Source: Prunus persica
Lineage: Eukaryota > Streptophyta > Magnoliopsida > Rosales > Rosaceae
Length of the DNA: 64,000 bases
NCBI RefSeq assembly: GCF_000346465.2
Contig: NC_034010.1
Location: 15,939,845 to 16,003,844 of the forward strand
Direction: 5' to 3'
The notes under the pieces were generated by a model. The model was not told the DNA's origin. It ran no database searches and worked only from the letters and a program-made list of their open reading frames with translations. Positions 1 through 14,279 of this stretch are shown here, one piece after another; the stretch's first letter is position 1, and the number at the start of each line of letters is the position of its first letter. The position numbers were made by a program, and so were the translations under genes.

Positions 1-1299
<1,299 letters not shown>

Positions 1300-1305
1300 C
1301 AGTGG

Positions 1306-1572
1306 TGGATCCAGGATTTTGTGGCCAAGGGGTCACAGTGTAAAAGTTCCGAAATTTTTCTACAAATAAAATAATACTAAAAAGATCGAAAGATAGTACT
1401 TCCATTCATAATTCATAACAAAACCAATAATACAAGCAATGACGGATCCAGGATTATGTGGCCAATGGGTCACAGTGTAAAAGTTCCAAAATTTTTCTAC
1501 AAAAAAAATAATACTAAAAAGATAGAAAGATAGTACTTCCATTCATAATTCATAACAAAGCCAATAATACAA
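1306..1572. repeat. Two direct repeats of about 138 bp
   Basis: A unit beginning GGATCCAGGATT at 1306 is repeated at 1444 with few differences. Both copies contain a GGTCACAGTGTAAAAGTTCC segment and end near an ACCAATAATACAAG or GCCAATAATACAAG stretch. It abuts the FabG start codon, so the normal 5' UTR and promoter are not visible. It is probably a small transposon-derived repeat; the family is not recognised. Confidence 0.6.
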
Positions 1573-1909
1573 GTTACAATTATCCACGATGAGTTTTCAT
1601 ATTTCAAAAACGTTGCATTATAGTTTTGTTAGCATAAATTTTTATCCAAATTATCATATGAATATGAAAATGTCAATAACCCACTATCAATATTCAAAAT
1701 ACCAAATTATCATATCAATCAATATTCAATATACCAAATTATCATATCACATATCAATCAATATTCAATATACTCAATCAATCCACATTATCAATAAAGC
1801 ATAAACTCAATCAATCTACATTATCAATTTATCATATCCATAAATTTCATTCCATTAAAAAAATATCAATATCAACAATATATATTATCACTATAAAATT
1901 TATAAATAT
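1573..1909. other. AT-rich DNA with short imperfect repeats, no gene seen
   Basis: The stretch is A+T rich, with recurring ATCAATATTCAATATACC and TTATCATATC phrases between about 1680 and 1840. No convincing coding frame is visible. It ends at the target site TAT (1907-1909) of the CACTA element. Confidence 0.5.
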
Positions 1910-2369
1910 CACTACAAGAAAAAACCTTTTCAGCGACCAACCCAAATTTGGTCGCTCTAAAAGGAAATTAGCAACAAACCTTTAGCAATTGGTCGCCAAA
2001 GGTTTCGTGGTATTAAGGCATCATCCAAGACATGAACAAAATGAATTGCTACCGAATTCTCAGGAAGGGCGACGAAATTTTATCGTGGCTATGGTTGCAA
2101 GTGGCGACCAAAAATAATTTTGGCCGCCATTCATTGAATAGAGTGCGCGCGAAATTGAAAAAATTCTAGGCGACAAAAAAGTTGTGTAGCCATCGTCGTT
2201 GCAAAGCAAAAATGCGCGCTAATAATTTCGGGGTATTTGGCGACTATTGGTTTTGGTCGCAAATTATTGTGTGCTAAGAATTAAACCCATCAAAATGACG
2301 TCGTTTTGCATATGTTGGCATTTTGGCGACCAAATTATTTTGGGGCTAATTTGAGACTATAAAAATAAA

Positions 2370-2637
2370 AATTCCCCTTCACCAACACGCGTGTTATTTC
2401 CCTCATCCAGTTCGCATACCCACTCTTTTCATCTCGCACGCCCTAACCTGCTCCGACGCCGACAAAGCAATCTGCCACCGACGTCGGCCAAGCAGTCGTA
2501 TGGACATACCTACTCTCATCCCCCAAGATTTCTGATGGCTTGAGTTATTTTCCATTGTCTCTGCCCCAGACCGTCTACCCTTCAGTTCTCCAGAATTTTC
2601 AGAATCTCTTCAGCTAGAACCAAGCAGTGATTCAAAG
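2370..2637 (+). other. Leader-exon-like segment of CACTA family 1
   Basis: Just inside the left subterminal repeats the sequence becomes C-rich, like a transcribed 5' leader, and ends in CAAAG followed by GTATTTT, a plausible splice donor, at 2638. Element A is inserted 65 bp into the putative intron. There is no transcript evidence. Confidence 0.3.
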
Positions 2638-3237
2638 GTATTTTCTCCTTTTGTTTATTCAACAATTGTTCTATAGTTATTTGATTTTGATTATTACAAA
2701 ATTGACAGGACCCGCCCCGAATTTCCCGAAACCCGAGACGAATCCTGCTGAATTCCCGACATCACCCCGATGCCGGGCCCACATACTAAAGGCCGAGACT
2801 TTTTGCCGAAAATTCGCCAGAGTCTCCTCTATAAATTGAACATTTCCCAAAATTTCAACCTGCATAAAACACAATTCATATTCCCAACTAGCAGCATGCA
2901 CAAGATAATTTCATGCAATTCACATAAACGGCCTTCGGCCTTCCAATAATTTTCAACAAACTACCAAGCACTCTATCAACTCTATTCATACTTAAACAAG
3001 GCAAAAAATAAATTCAATTATGAATACTAAATACAACCTGCATCATCTACTTTTTCAATTTCAACATACGAGGTTTTAACCTCCTAATATAATCACATCT
3101 ATGTTAACGGCTGCACCTAATAACCTTAGGCTGCCTATGTATCCTCACTGAGGGATCAAGCCACACGTAATTCTTCCTTAAAACCCAATTCCACACATAG
3201 GTAATACCTTTATTCATTTATCTATATTTCACATAAT

Positions 3238-3620
3238 CTCCCCATATGCCGGTACTACCAACGCCACTATGAGGTCTGTCAACACGCCTGATAACCTACG
3301 CCACGTGCGACCTCACCATATTATCACAAGATCTCCCCATACGCCTGTACAACCAACGTCACGTATGAGGCCTATCTCAACGCCGGATAACCTACGCCAC
3401 ACAAGACCTGAACATCATATCACAATATCTCCCCCATACGCCGGTACAACCAACGCCATGTATAGGGTCTGTCGACACGCCGGATAACCTACGCCATGTG
3501 CGACCTGAACATACTATCAAAAGATCTCCCCATATGCAGGTACAACCAACGCCACGTATGGGGCCTGTTCGCAAGCCGGATAACCTACGCCACGTGGGAC
3601 CTAACTTTCACAGGGCGGTA
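3238..3620. repeat. Minisatellite of about 95 bp, four units, inside copy A
   Basis: CTCCCCATAYGCCGGTAC-like unit starts recur at 3238, 3332, 3428 and 3524. Each is followed by CAACGCCAC, GATAACCTACGCCA and a CGACCT-type block. The same satellite is present with more units in copy C (about 41650-42260), so it belongs to the repeat family. Confidence 0.75.
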
Positions 3621-4725
3621 CTTGTAGTGTAACCAAAATATGGGGAGGTATCGAAAGTAGTGCGTATAGCACTTCAAAATGACATTCTAGACTTTTTTCT
3701 ATACCTTTACAAGCATATATAAATATAAATATTAATTCTAATATTGTGTAAACCTCAAAAATAGTCTAGCACCCGATAATCCCCATGGGAAGGTGAGACT
3801 ACTCGGGAAGACTCACGGTCAACCAAGAGTCAAACTACCCTAACCCTGGTCAAACAGGCCCACGGGGCCCACGACCTCCAAATTCCGATTCGAAAGTTCC
3901 TATGGGTTCTACAAGGTATAGGACACTCGTTCTGCAAGTTTGGTCCAGATCGGATGGTCGGATCGCTCACGATGGCACAATCTGACGGTTATTATAAAAC
4001 ATAAACTTTAAATTAATAAATCGAAACATCCGGAGCTCCGATTCACGATCCGTGAAATCCTACACTATCCTAGAAATACCTAGATTAACATATACTATAT
4101 TCGAGACCATCCAACGGTCCCAACTTATCGAACCCAGATAACGCGCAATAGGCGATATTCGTTCAATAGTCAAACGACGTCCGAATTGAGATCTGCGAAA
4201 TCCTACGCACTCATGACAACCTAAGGATCTCATCAAGACACAGTGCAACCTCACTACCCTCGCCCACTCGCTGCCACACCCGTCGGCAGCGCTGGGTGCC
4301 CAAAGCGATTACGCATTGCAGGAAAATCTCAAAACAGCGGCTCCAAACTCCTACCCTAGGTATAACACCCTATTTGGAGCCACTTTTGTTCTTGGACCTA
4401 TCCCAAAAACTGACCGAAAGTGGCCGAAATTGTGATCCCAAAATCGGGCAAAATCCAATTCGAAAATCGAGTGACCTACGTTCAAAATCAATGCAATCCT
4501 ACCCAACCATTAGCTAGAGCATAGAAAATAGGTAGAAATTCATACTTTATTCGTCTGAATTGGTGACCGGAGGAGGGAGATTGAGCTCCTTGAATTTTTG
4601 GTTAAAACGGTTGGATTTTTGCATTTTCCGGCGATCACAGGTGGTTCCAGCGGCTGAGATTGGTCGGGATGGGAAGGGGGAGGTTGCCCGGTTCTTTTGG
4701 GGCCGGTGCCACCCCAAACGGTGGC

Positions 4726-4732
<7 letters not shown>

Positions 4733-4764
<32 letters not shown>
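4733..4764. repeat. GA microsatellite
   Basis: Pure GA run inside copy A. On the minus strand this is the CT-rich tract that follows a TATA-like A/T stretch, at the same relative place as in copies C, D, E and F. Confidence 0.9.
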
Positions 4765-4766
<2 letters not shown>

Positions 4767-5325
4767 TTTGATTTTCATAAAAAAATCTCATTGCCACTGA
4801 ACTTGTTTTGCTCGTGACTTCTTCGTTTTAACTCCGAATCGAGCCCACTACGGGCTCGTTTGGTACGTCGGACTGTACTGACTAATTTTCGTCGGATAGT
4901 ATTAATTTGTTTCAGAGAGTACTGACTATTTATCCATAATATTATAAGGCGTTTGGTGCTGTTCCGGATAAATAGTTTGACTAAGTTATACTGTGTTTGG
5001 TAATGTTCCGAATAACATCAGATCAGACTATTTTTAAAATAAAAAAATTTCTTTGATAATTTTAATGGAAATTGAGATTCAAATTACACGAATTTTTTTT
5101 GGTAAGATTCATATGATAAGATCTGTTTTTCAATTGTTTTTGCCAATATTTTTTTTCTTCATATAACCCATTATCATAATTGTAGTATCTCATAAAAATT
5201 CCAACATACTCGCATACGTTAATAAAAACAGTACCAAATAATGTATAATTCAAAGTGATCACATACTAAGGTGATAAGAGCAAAAGGGAAAGTTGTTCAT
5301 AAACCAAACTACATCAAAGAGTGAA

Positions 5326-5667
5326 TCACAGCTCCCTCGCCCCAAGTAAGAGAAGAACAAATGCTTTTCTCATAGCACCATCCAATGTCAAGAATGTTCT
5401 CTTATCACTTGCTTTCTCCAAAATTAGCCGTAATGCCTTAATTTGGTCATTAATAGACAAGTCCATCTTTGCCAATTCAGCAGCAATGTCAGGTCTTGGT
5501 TCTGATCCTTTCACCAAACTATTAGATATAGTTTTCAATTGGTCAATAGACTCAGAAATCATCTCACCAAATGCTTTAGCCATTTCCTTTTGAATATCAG
5601 TATCTACATTTCGTTTGCGGTGTCGACTGCTTGAGCTAGCTGAGTTTTGTTGATTTGATATTGGCAA
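5326..5667 (-). pseudogene. Myb/SANT-like protein fragment (PIF/Harbinger accessory protein, C-terminal part)
   Basis: The 113-residue frame has a Ser-rich stretch and a basic RHRKRN patch. A helical region (KEMAKAFGEMISESIDQL) and an end resembling ALRLILEKASDKRTFLTL follow. This resembles the C-terminal part of the L10-interacting-MYB-like proteins that PIF/Harbinger elements encode next to their transposase, where they help DNA binding and nuclear import. The N-terminal trihelix/SANT domain is missing. The location inside terminal repeats of the same superfamily supports the call, which rests on recall of family features. Confidence 0.45.
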
Positions 5668-6333
5668 AGAGGCAGAATGATCTGGTTCAACCTCAACTTC
5701 CTCATCATCATCATTGACATTAATGTTGGTTTTTATAAAGAGAGCCTCCTCTTACTTTTTTTTTTTTTTTTTGGTGTGGGTTGAAATCTGATCTCATTAA
5801 AGAAACCCAGAAAAATAGATTACAAAGCAAGTCACAAAAACCAGGTAGAGGCACCTAGACCTCAAAACCAAGGCTAGAACCAAGCTTCTCACCCAGACCA
5901 GTTCAAAACTAAACAAAAACAAAATACATAAGATAACATAAAACAAGGAATTCGGACAGCACCACCCATAACCAATCAACAATGTCCCAAACGCAAGACC
6001 AAACCCACTATAGAAGAAATCGTAACCAAAGGTACCAAAGGAAAATGGTAATGACTCAATTGATGTTGCTGCTACTGTTGTGAAGTTTGTGTATTCATTT
6101 AAATGGTTTAATTTGCTTCGGTAATAGGATTGTGCAATTCATTCATTAAGCCCATGTCCAATGTTTCTCATTTGTAAAATAGGTCCTTTTACGATTTAGC
6201 TTTCATTCATGTAAGTAAGCATAACCTAATTTCAAAAACGAAAAATACATAACCTAATTCCACAAAAATTTAATAAAAAAATTGAAATATATAAAGAATA
6301 GAGAAGAAGCAAGAAGAAGCATATTGGAGAGAG

Positions 6334-6388
<55 letters not shown>
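6334..6388. repeat. GA microsatellite inside the PIF/Harbinger-like element
   Basis: Near-perfect GA run, separate from the one at 4733-4764. Confidence 0.9.
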
Positions 6389-6392
<4 letters not shown>

Positions 6393-6861
6393 TACCTGGA
6401 GAAGAGTGAAGAAAATAACCTTTGGAGAAGATAGCAGAGAAAAACCCTAGGGAGAAGAAGAAGAAAAGAGCGTTTGATTTTTTTTCGTAGAACGCGTGCT
6501 TAGCCGTATAATTAAGCGTGTATTATCTAAACCGGACTGTGTGGATTGTATTAGTTAGTCAGGTAAGGAGAGTATTAAAAGCCCAACCCGTGTAAAATAG
6601 TCGAGTAATTAAATAATACAAGTTGACACCAAACACCTGACATAGACTATTTACTCCTATCCAGAGTCTAATACGGTGTACCAAACGAGCCCTACATGTC
6701 TACAGACTCATCTCAGTATGACCTTCCCAAAAATACTAGTCACTGCCCCAAACTCCTTTTGGGGTAAGAAAATGACTAAAATACCCCTATCCCAAGGGTG
6801 AATTTGTAATTTTCCTTAAATAATTTAAATAAGGGATTAAATTTGGAGTCGGGTTGTTACA

Positions 6862-9800
6862 AAAATAAAATCTTTTTTTTTTTTTGGGTCTTAATAACAA
6901 GGTCGTTGCAACCCCCCAAACATTGAATTGACAAAGTCCTCCTCTCACAACTTCCTTCATATGGTGCTTTTCTGTTAGGTATGAAGACCATTTGCTCTGT
7001 ATGATGTGCGTTTTAAGTTTTGGAGGAACATGGAAATATTTATTTGGTTATCTAGATTTACTGAAAACTACTTCATACCATGTGGATTGGTTCTTAATGA
7101 TAATGTTGAATGAAAGAAGGTTAAACAATTAAGGAACGAACAATTAAGGACTGACAAGTAACAAATTGGTACATGAGTGATTCTCCCAAGTATAGTAGAC
7201 TTTTGAATTATTTAGAATCAGTTACGAGCCTTTGTGTAAGTGTCTTTAATTTATTAGATGAGTTTGTAGTCAAACCTAATTGGATTTGCATATAATTGAA
7301 GTACAAAATTGGAAGTTGGAAGTGGGTCATGTGGGTGTGTGTTCGTTTCAAGGTTTCTTTGCTTTTGTCTGTGAGATTAAGCTTTATTTTAGTTATTCTT
7401 ACTGGTTTTTTTTTTTTTTGACAAAGGAGCTTATTTTTTTATTGTTTGGGAGAATTTAACTAGGAAAAATAATGTGGTTGTTTTTGGATGATTAGTGAAA
7501 CTTAAAGGGCGAAGTCATAGACTATTTTGAGTTTGAAGACTAATTTGGTCTCAAGCTCTCCCAAAATATCGTGTCTAACAAATTTTGTTATTTTTTGCAG
7601 TAGCCTATTTGAAACACTTTCTTTGATGAATAATTCATCTATCTCAAGCACCTGTGTGATGAGAGTCAGTGTCATAAAAGTTGAATGCTTCAATTTTTTT
7701 CTTGTCTTTTTTGTTTTGTTTCAGGGAATGATATATTAGTATGTTGCTCTGTTTGAGGCTTTGAGCCTTCTCTCTCTGTTTTTTGTGCTTTGTAAATGTG
7801 CAGGATGATACTTAAGAGGGCTGTTAGCTTAAGCAATAATAATAGGCCACATCTCAGCATGTGTCTCATTCTCTAAGGTGGTTATTTCTTTCACCCATGT
7901 AATCAAATCTTCAGAGCCTGTTTTCTCAGTTTTCTTTTCGTTGTTCCTAGGCAATTCATACACTTTACGGGTCTGGCTTTCAATCCTCCCTATTGTCTTC
8001 AGTTGTTCTCTAGCTGCAATTGATGGGGTGTCATTCAATTTCCAAGGCCTGTAGGGTGCTTTGACTAGCAATCTTGGGTTTGTGTTGAGGAACATTTACT
8101 CAAAATGCAGTTTTCAGAACTTCAAGGAAGTAGATGGGTTGAATTTGTATTGTTGGATCACTATACTTTCACTCCTCTATCTATTTCCTGTAGCTATTTG
8201 TGTAGGGTCGCAATGGGTTCAAAGGTATCATAGAGCTATTGCAACTATAGGAAAACCATCCACATTTTTGTTGAAGTGGCTTTTTGCTTAGCAATGGTAG
8301 AAGACTAAGTGCCTAGTATGTGCTTAAGCAAACTCTGTCTTGGGCCTGAAAATATGATAAAGAATTATCTTCTAGACTTCTAGTTTTTCACTAGGATCAT
8401 CCTCTCTTAGCTAGTGTTTTCACTTTTAAAGAATTTTTCATGTTATTTTATTTCAATTCAATCCTCTTTTTGTACATTTGGATCTCTTTTTTTTCTATTT
8501 GCATTGAAAACGTTAAAACTAATACTTGTTTATGGTTAATTGATATTAGTTCATGTTTGATTGGAAACTTATTCTAAGTATTACATGGGAAGAAGAATAT
8601 AACAATTCTTGTATGTAATCAAAACAGAAACGCTGCAAGGCCAATGCTTTGAACATAAAAAAGAAAGAGTTTGAGCATATAGGGGGTCACGTCCTTTCCT
8701 CAAACACATGGAAGCTGCTAAACAGGTTATAATTTTATGTCACTTTCAATCCTTTTTTAGTTATTATATTGTAATAATTTCAAGTATTTCTAAATTTCTA
8801 TTGGTTGGAAAAATGTAAAAGGGTGAAAATTCTACATACATGCAAGTTTTTGACAACCCATGATTTTAGTGCTAACTATGTACCTGGTTTTAGCATCATA
8901 TGAAGGCCTTATCCATTTCAGAAACTGAAATGCTTGTATATCTTGACAATGGTTTTTTATACTGAAAACTCAGTTTTTTGTTTTTTTGTTTTTATATATT
9001 TTTTATTTATACTGAAAGGCATAAATTTTTCTTTGAATTGGTTGGGTACGTAGATGTGGAATGGAATCACGTTTTGACAACCTCTCTCTCGCTCCTCTCT
9101 TTGATTGTGTAGTAGCGTTTTCCTCTGTTTTCCCTTTCTTTAATTAGTTGTGCTTTGTAATTCAATATTGCACTGTGGTCTTGTACATTTTGTCAATGAT
9201 ATATCAAATTGTCCATTTTTTTTATAGACACTTTTTGTATTTCTTTTAGAGTTTTGTTGTTCAGTGCAGGAGAAGCTGCGTAATTGTTGAAGCTGCCATT
9301 GTGGTTTTTGTGGTGAAAATTTCATAGTTGGTTATTCAATTTAAGCTCTGCCTTTATGTTTTTTAATTGTAGTTGGTCAATTCAGATTAATACTTTTTCA
9401 ATAGTAAATAGCAACATTTGTATGATTTAGTGTTTTGATATTTAAAGCTGATAAGTGGTGTATTTTTAAAGATTTGGGTTGGTTGATGAAATTTGGGGTT
9501 ATGCAGAAATCTGTGATCTCGTGTTATGTTCTAGACCAGAAGACCTAGTTCGAATTTATATTTTGATCTATATTTTTTATAATTAGACATTTCAATGAGC
9601 ATTTCAAAACTGGTTTCATACAAATTGGAGTTAAATTGGATTTTTGGCAAAATTTTAAAGTAGTTGTTATGTTGCAGGAAGCAGAAAACTCTGCAACCCA
9701 GTCTGTTTTGGATTTTGTTTTTGACATGCTTCCTTAACTTCGAATGCCATGAAATTTTGATGTGATGAAGTTTTATGTGTCTAGTTTTGATTGGAAAGTT

Positions 9801-11306
9801 TCGCACTATTTCGACTCAAACTGATTTTTTAGTGAATTTCCCAAATTGAAGTGTTCCTGCCCAAATTGTTTAACAAAATATGTATTTGGTCATCTATGAT
9901 TTACTACAAACTACTTCATACCCTTTTTGTTGAATTGTCTTTTTTCTTATCAATGTTTGAAGACGAAATTGAAGTGCCCAAAAAAGAGGAATGTTGGGCT
10001 ATGTGCTTAAGCAAACTCTGTGTCTTGTGTTTTCACTTTTAAAGAATTTTTCATGTTATTTTATCTAAATTCAATCCTCTTTTTCTACATTTAGATATCT
10101 TTTTATTTCAATTCTTCATTGTATTCTAGTGGAAATTGAAAAAGTTGTCGTTCAATGTTTCTATTTGCGTTGAAAACATTAAAACGAATGAGTGATTGCC
10201 TTATTTGGGTTTGTGGTTCTCTTTATCTTATAATGTGTTTAGAACAATGTCATTTAGGAGTCTAATTTTACTGAGGTAATATCCTGTTTTTGCATGACAG
10301 ATTATTTGAGGAGGTGGAAGGATTTGGTTTGTGGTTTTGGACAGAGGACCATTTGAGGTAAGAACCTCTTCTTCTCATTACACTCAGTTCTATTTGTTTT
10401 CTTATTAACAGCTATGGTAGTTGTCAATGTCATTGTGGTGTTGTTTGTTTAAAGGTATTAAAATGACATACGTGTTTTGTATTATGTTGAGAAGTTATGC
10501 ATCCCTTGTTGGTTAAGGTATGGATTATACTTTGGATTTTATGATTTATGTTTTCTAATGGGTTTGTGCTATGCATGATATTAGTCTTTACATTGGTTTC
10601 TAGGAATTGTTTTCCTTCATTTGTGGTATTTGTTATTATCACAAAGGTTTGATATTGAGAGGTATGAAAAATGAATTCAAATTTTATTAAGTTTGTTCAA
10701 ATACCATTCTCAAACATTCTTAAATATTGATGACTAGTGATCATTTTTCTTATGTAGATCCAACTCTTTTTAATGGCTTATTTAGTTAAGATTGTGAATT
10801 TCAGCTTTTGGGCAAGATTTCTTGTAATTGTGTTGTCGAAAATTGTTTGTTTTTGGTATATATATATATATATATATTTATTTATTTAAATTTTCTTGGT
10901 TTTCGCATCTTCTTGACCATTGGCATTTCCTTGTTTTGTTTCTTTTGTAAAGGAAGATGATTGATGAGTTTGAGAAGATCAAGCAACAATTAGCAATGTT
11001 TGGGAATTCCATAATATTAGACTACAGTCCCTATCCCACAGGTGTTAAAGATCATGACTACAAAACTTGGAATTACAGAAGGCAACTACATGCATTTTTT
11101 TCAGTCGAAACCTAGTCTTAGAGTGGGGAAATAATTACTACAGAACTTGGGTTTACCAAGGGCAAGAATATATGGAGCTTGGCCTCCAGTCTTTGAGTGA
11201 AGAGTTCTTCACTCGTTTATATCTACTATTTTTGGATATGTTATGTGTACTTGAATAACTAGTATGCTCTTGTGTAATTTTTAATGAGAGAAACTTTTAT
11301 TCATGT
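6862..11306. other. Interior of CACTA family 1, no recognised gene
   Basis: T-rich sequence with scattered exon-like pieces: one ending TTTGAG|GTAAGA near 10358, one with the phrase KMIDEFEKIKQQLAMFGNS at about 10956-11012, and one at about 8625-8727. None gave a domain I can name. There are internal direct repeats: about 8400-8490 resembles 10020-10110, and about 7040-7080 resembles 9885-9925. A TA dinucleotide run lies at about 10858-10877. Confidence 0.45.
7829..8095 (-). CDS. Unrecognised 88-residue ORF, possible captured fragment
   Basis: The frame is charged and protein-like, with segments such as KAPYRPWKLNDTPSIAAR and SEDLITWVKEITTLENE, unlike the low-complexity frames around it. I do not recognise the family. 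It lies inside CACTA family 1, so a transposon gene piece or a captured host exon are both possible. There is no promoter or partner exon to support it. Confidence 0.25.
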   Translation of the reverse strand: MFLNTNPRLLVKAPYRPWKLNDTPSIAAREQLKTIGRIESQTRKVYELPRNNEKKTEKTGSEDLITWVKEITTLENETHAEMWPIIIA

Positions 11307-14279
11307 TGTAACACCCCGACTCCAAATTTAATTCATATTTTAAATTATTTAAGTGAATTTACTAATTTACCCTTAGGGTAGGGGTAAATTGGTCATTTTC
11401 TTGCCCGAAAAGTGTTTGGCGCAGTAACTGGTATTTTTGGGTAGGTGGTACTGAGACGAATTCGTAGACACGCGGTAGGCTTGAATCGGAGTTGTAAAGA
11501 AGAATTTACGATCAAAACATCGACAATGGCAAAACTGTAAATATTTCAAAAAGTTTGGTAAAAATCAAAATTTTCACCTCAGCTCTCTCTCTCCTCGCGC
11601 GCGCTCGACACTCTCTCTCTCTCTCCCCGACACCGACTCTCTCTCTCCTCGGTTCTCTCAGCTCCGGCCACGGCAGGACACGAGACCAGTCCCGATCGAT
11701 CCGCCTTGACGTCCCGATCAAGACCTGCCTGTTTTTCCCGTCGGAACCACGAACTCCGGCCGCGCGCTCGACTGTTTTGAACCGGAGTTTTCCCTCCGTC
11801 GCGCCGCCGCCTCCACCGCCCAAACCCAGTGAGTGAGGTATGGTTTCTCATCCATTTTTCGAGTCCTAGCTGATTGTTGTATAGGTTTGGACCGATTCGT
11901 TGTCTAGGAAATCGATTAGAAAATCTAGGTTTTGGCCGGATTTCAAAATGAAATTCCGGCCAGTTGCCGCCCGAATTGGACCTTCCCGTAGTTGAAGGAA
12001 GTGATCCTGACCTCGAGTAGGAGCTAGGGTAGGAAGGGTGAGCTCGGGTGTGGAGTTTTTTTTTCGTTCCCGGAATTACTCTACATACCCACGCACTGTC
12101 GGCGCGTGTGGCGGCGCGTGGGCGAGGCTGGTGAGGTTGTAAATTAACCCGATGAGATCCTTAGGTTGTCACGAGCACATAGAATTTCGCGGATCTCAAT
12201 TCGAACATCGTTTGACTATCGAACGGATTTTCGCATATTGTGCGTTATCCGGGTTCGATAGGTTCTGACCGTTGGATCGTTTCCTAAGTAAAATATGTTG
12301 TTCTAGGTATTCCTAGGATCATATAGGAATTCGCGGATCGTGAATCGGAACCCCGGATGTTCCAATTCAATAACTTAAAAGTTTATGTTTTTAATAACCG
12401 TCCAATCGTCCGATTGTAAGCGATCTAGCCGTCCGTTTCGGACTAAAGTTGCGAGACGGGTATCTTAGACCTTGTGAAATCTTTAGGAACTTTCGGATTG
12501 TAAAACGGAGGTCGTTGGTCCCGTGGGCCCGGTTGACCCAAATTGGGAAGTTTGACCGCTGGTTGACCGAGTGTCTCCCGAAGTTGTTCCATCGTCCAAA
12601 TTAAGTAGTTGGACCTTAGAACGTCTCATTCCTAGTACACTTACTAGAAACCTGGGAAATTAGGATATTTAATTTAAAGTACTCGTTCGAAACGCTTTGT
12701 ATTAATCTCGTATACGTATTCTGAATTAGGTACTCCGACCACGCATACGCAGCAGGCGGGACCCTCTCAGGGTCAAGCAGCGTGGGACTACTTGTGAGTG
12801 GACTTTGTTTTCAAATCTTGTGCATGGTTTTATTGATGAAAGATTTATGCATATTGTTTTTAATGATTTATTGAATATATTATATTCATGAGTTGAATTT
12901 GATGTTGTATAGTGCTTTGGCATAGTTGGGTATTGAAAGTATATTTTATATGGATTTTGGGAAATATTATGCATGATGCTTTAAATGGTATTTTGAATAT
13001 ATTATTTATGAAATTGTTGAAAGTGATATTTTTATGAGGCATTGAAAATATATTTTGGGTTTTGACATATTTGAGTATCTTGAGTATGAATATATGGATT
13101 TTGGGGATTTATATATATATATTTGGCTATGTGTGAGGTACTTGGGTTGTTGAGATGAGATTGTGGAAAGTGGTGAGTATAGAATGTCAGTTTGGAGTGC
13201 TATAAGCACTACTCTATGTACCTCCCTTGATTTGGAACTTGGATATGGAGACTTGAGATACTTGGGATTGTCGGAACCCGGGGCATTCTTGACGGGATGT
13301 TGCTGTAGACCCTTAATTGGGTAGTCTGCGCACATAGGACTGATCACAGACGTACGGGTTTTGAGGTTATCGGCTGTACGTTCTGGCTGAGAGTTGGTCC
13401 CCTAGTTGGACGGCTCGTTCCCTAGTCCCATGGTGGATTGAGGACTCATCACGAGGACTCTGCCAGGGTGACTAGTCAAACAATCCCCCGGTTGGATTGT
13501 TTCCTCGGTACAACTAGGTGATGGTTATATTTATTATATATATATCTCTTATATTATATATTTATATCTATTCATTCATTCTTGTTTCTCGGTGTGGATA
13601 CTTCCTTGCCGGTCGTGCCAATGGGTACGTTTTCGAGAGTTTGGTTGTGGAATTTATAAGTTTTTGGATGGTAGGTTTTGTAAAGCGTTCTTTATGGATT
13701 TCGGACTTGGCATCTGGTATTGATTTGTTTTGATATATATATACTTGAGTACGATGGTTTTGAGATGCATGGTATTTCTTGCATGGTTTTCTAAACAGTG
13801 GGATTATATTACGTTGGTTTACACTGAACTGAATTTATTTTTGTCCACTCACAATTTTCTATTTTGCGCCCCCCCAGCTAGTAGTTTACTGAGCTCCGCA
13901 GCGGAGCCGGATAGTGAGCTTCCGAGCCTTGAGTCATCGTAGGACTCTTTATTCATGTTATTGCCTTTGTACTCTGTTTTGTTGAAATTGAAGTTCTTAG
14001 ACATGCTCTGTTATCGCCCCTGTTAGGGTTTGAATTGTGAGGCCGGAGGCCATTTTTGTTGTAAACTGTTATTCGCTTCAAAGCATGCTGCTGGTTGGGA
14101 TTATTCTATATTTTTATGCAGGTTGAATTTTGTTGGTTTGTTCAATTCACAGGGGAGACTCTGCCAAAATTTTGGTAGAGAGGCTTGGTTTTTAGTAAGT
14201 GGGCCCGGCATCGGGGTGATGTCGGAACAAAGACGGGATTCACCCCGGTTTTGGGGAAATTTCGGGGCGGGTCCTGTCA
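11307..14279 (+). mobile_element. TG...CA element, copy B
   Basis: It begins TGTAACACCCCGACTCC and ends GGGCGGGTCCTGTCA, with the perfect 5-bp duplication CATGT on both sides (11302-11306 and 14280-14284). A CT-rich tract follows an A/T-rich promoter-like stretch at about 11565-11655. The inverted pair GTGAGTGGAC (12794-12803) and GTCCACTCAC (13843-13852) brackets about 1 kb. The small open frames near 11512-11851 are low-complexity reading of the CT tract and not a gene. Confidence 0.82.

Larger units (their letters stand above)
4852..6692 (-). mobile_element. PIF/Harbinger-like element with TAC target duplication
   Basis: Perfect 15-bp terminal inverted repeats, GGGCTCGTTTGGTAC on the left and its complement on the right, are flanked by TAC on both sides (4849-4851 and 6693-6695). 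A 3-bp duplication and GGGCTYGTTTGG-type ends suit the PIF/Harbinger superfamily. It encloses only a Myb/SANT-partner ORF fragment (5326-5667, minus) and no DDE transposase. A T-rich tract at about 5755-5773 followed by unique sequence may mark a further small insertion. Confidence 0.65.
2703..6861 (-). mobile_element. TG...CA element, copy A
   Basis: The element begins TGACAGGACCCGCCCC and ends GGGTTGTTACA, with the perfect 5-bp target duplication AAAAT on both sides (2698-2702 and 6862-6866). TG...CA ends plus a 5-bp duplication are hallmarks of LTR-retrotransposon integration, so this may be a solo LTR of a long-LTR family. I see no protein domain of its own. It contains a minisatellite (3238-3620), a GA microsatellite, and a PIF/Harbinger-like insertion that adds about 1.84 kb. 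Orientation is given by the promoter-like end (TGTAAC side), which here is on the right. Confidence 0.8.

Noticed and set aside
11512..11851. Overlapping open frames on both strands (up to 103 codons)
   Set aside because: They arise from the CT/GA-rich low-complexity tract of copy B; composition is Arg/Ser/Leu repeats with no domain.
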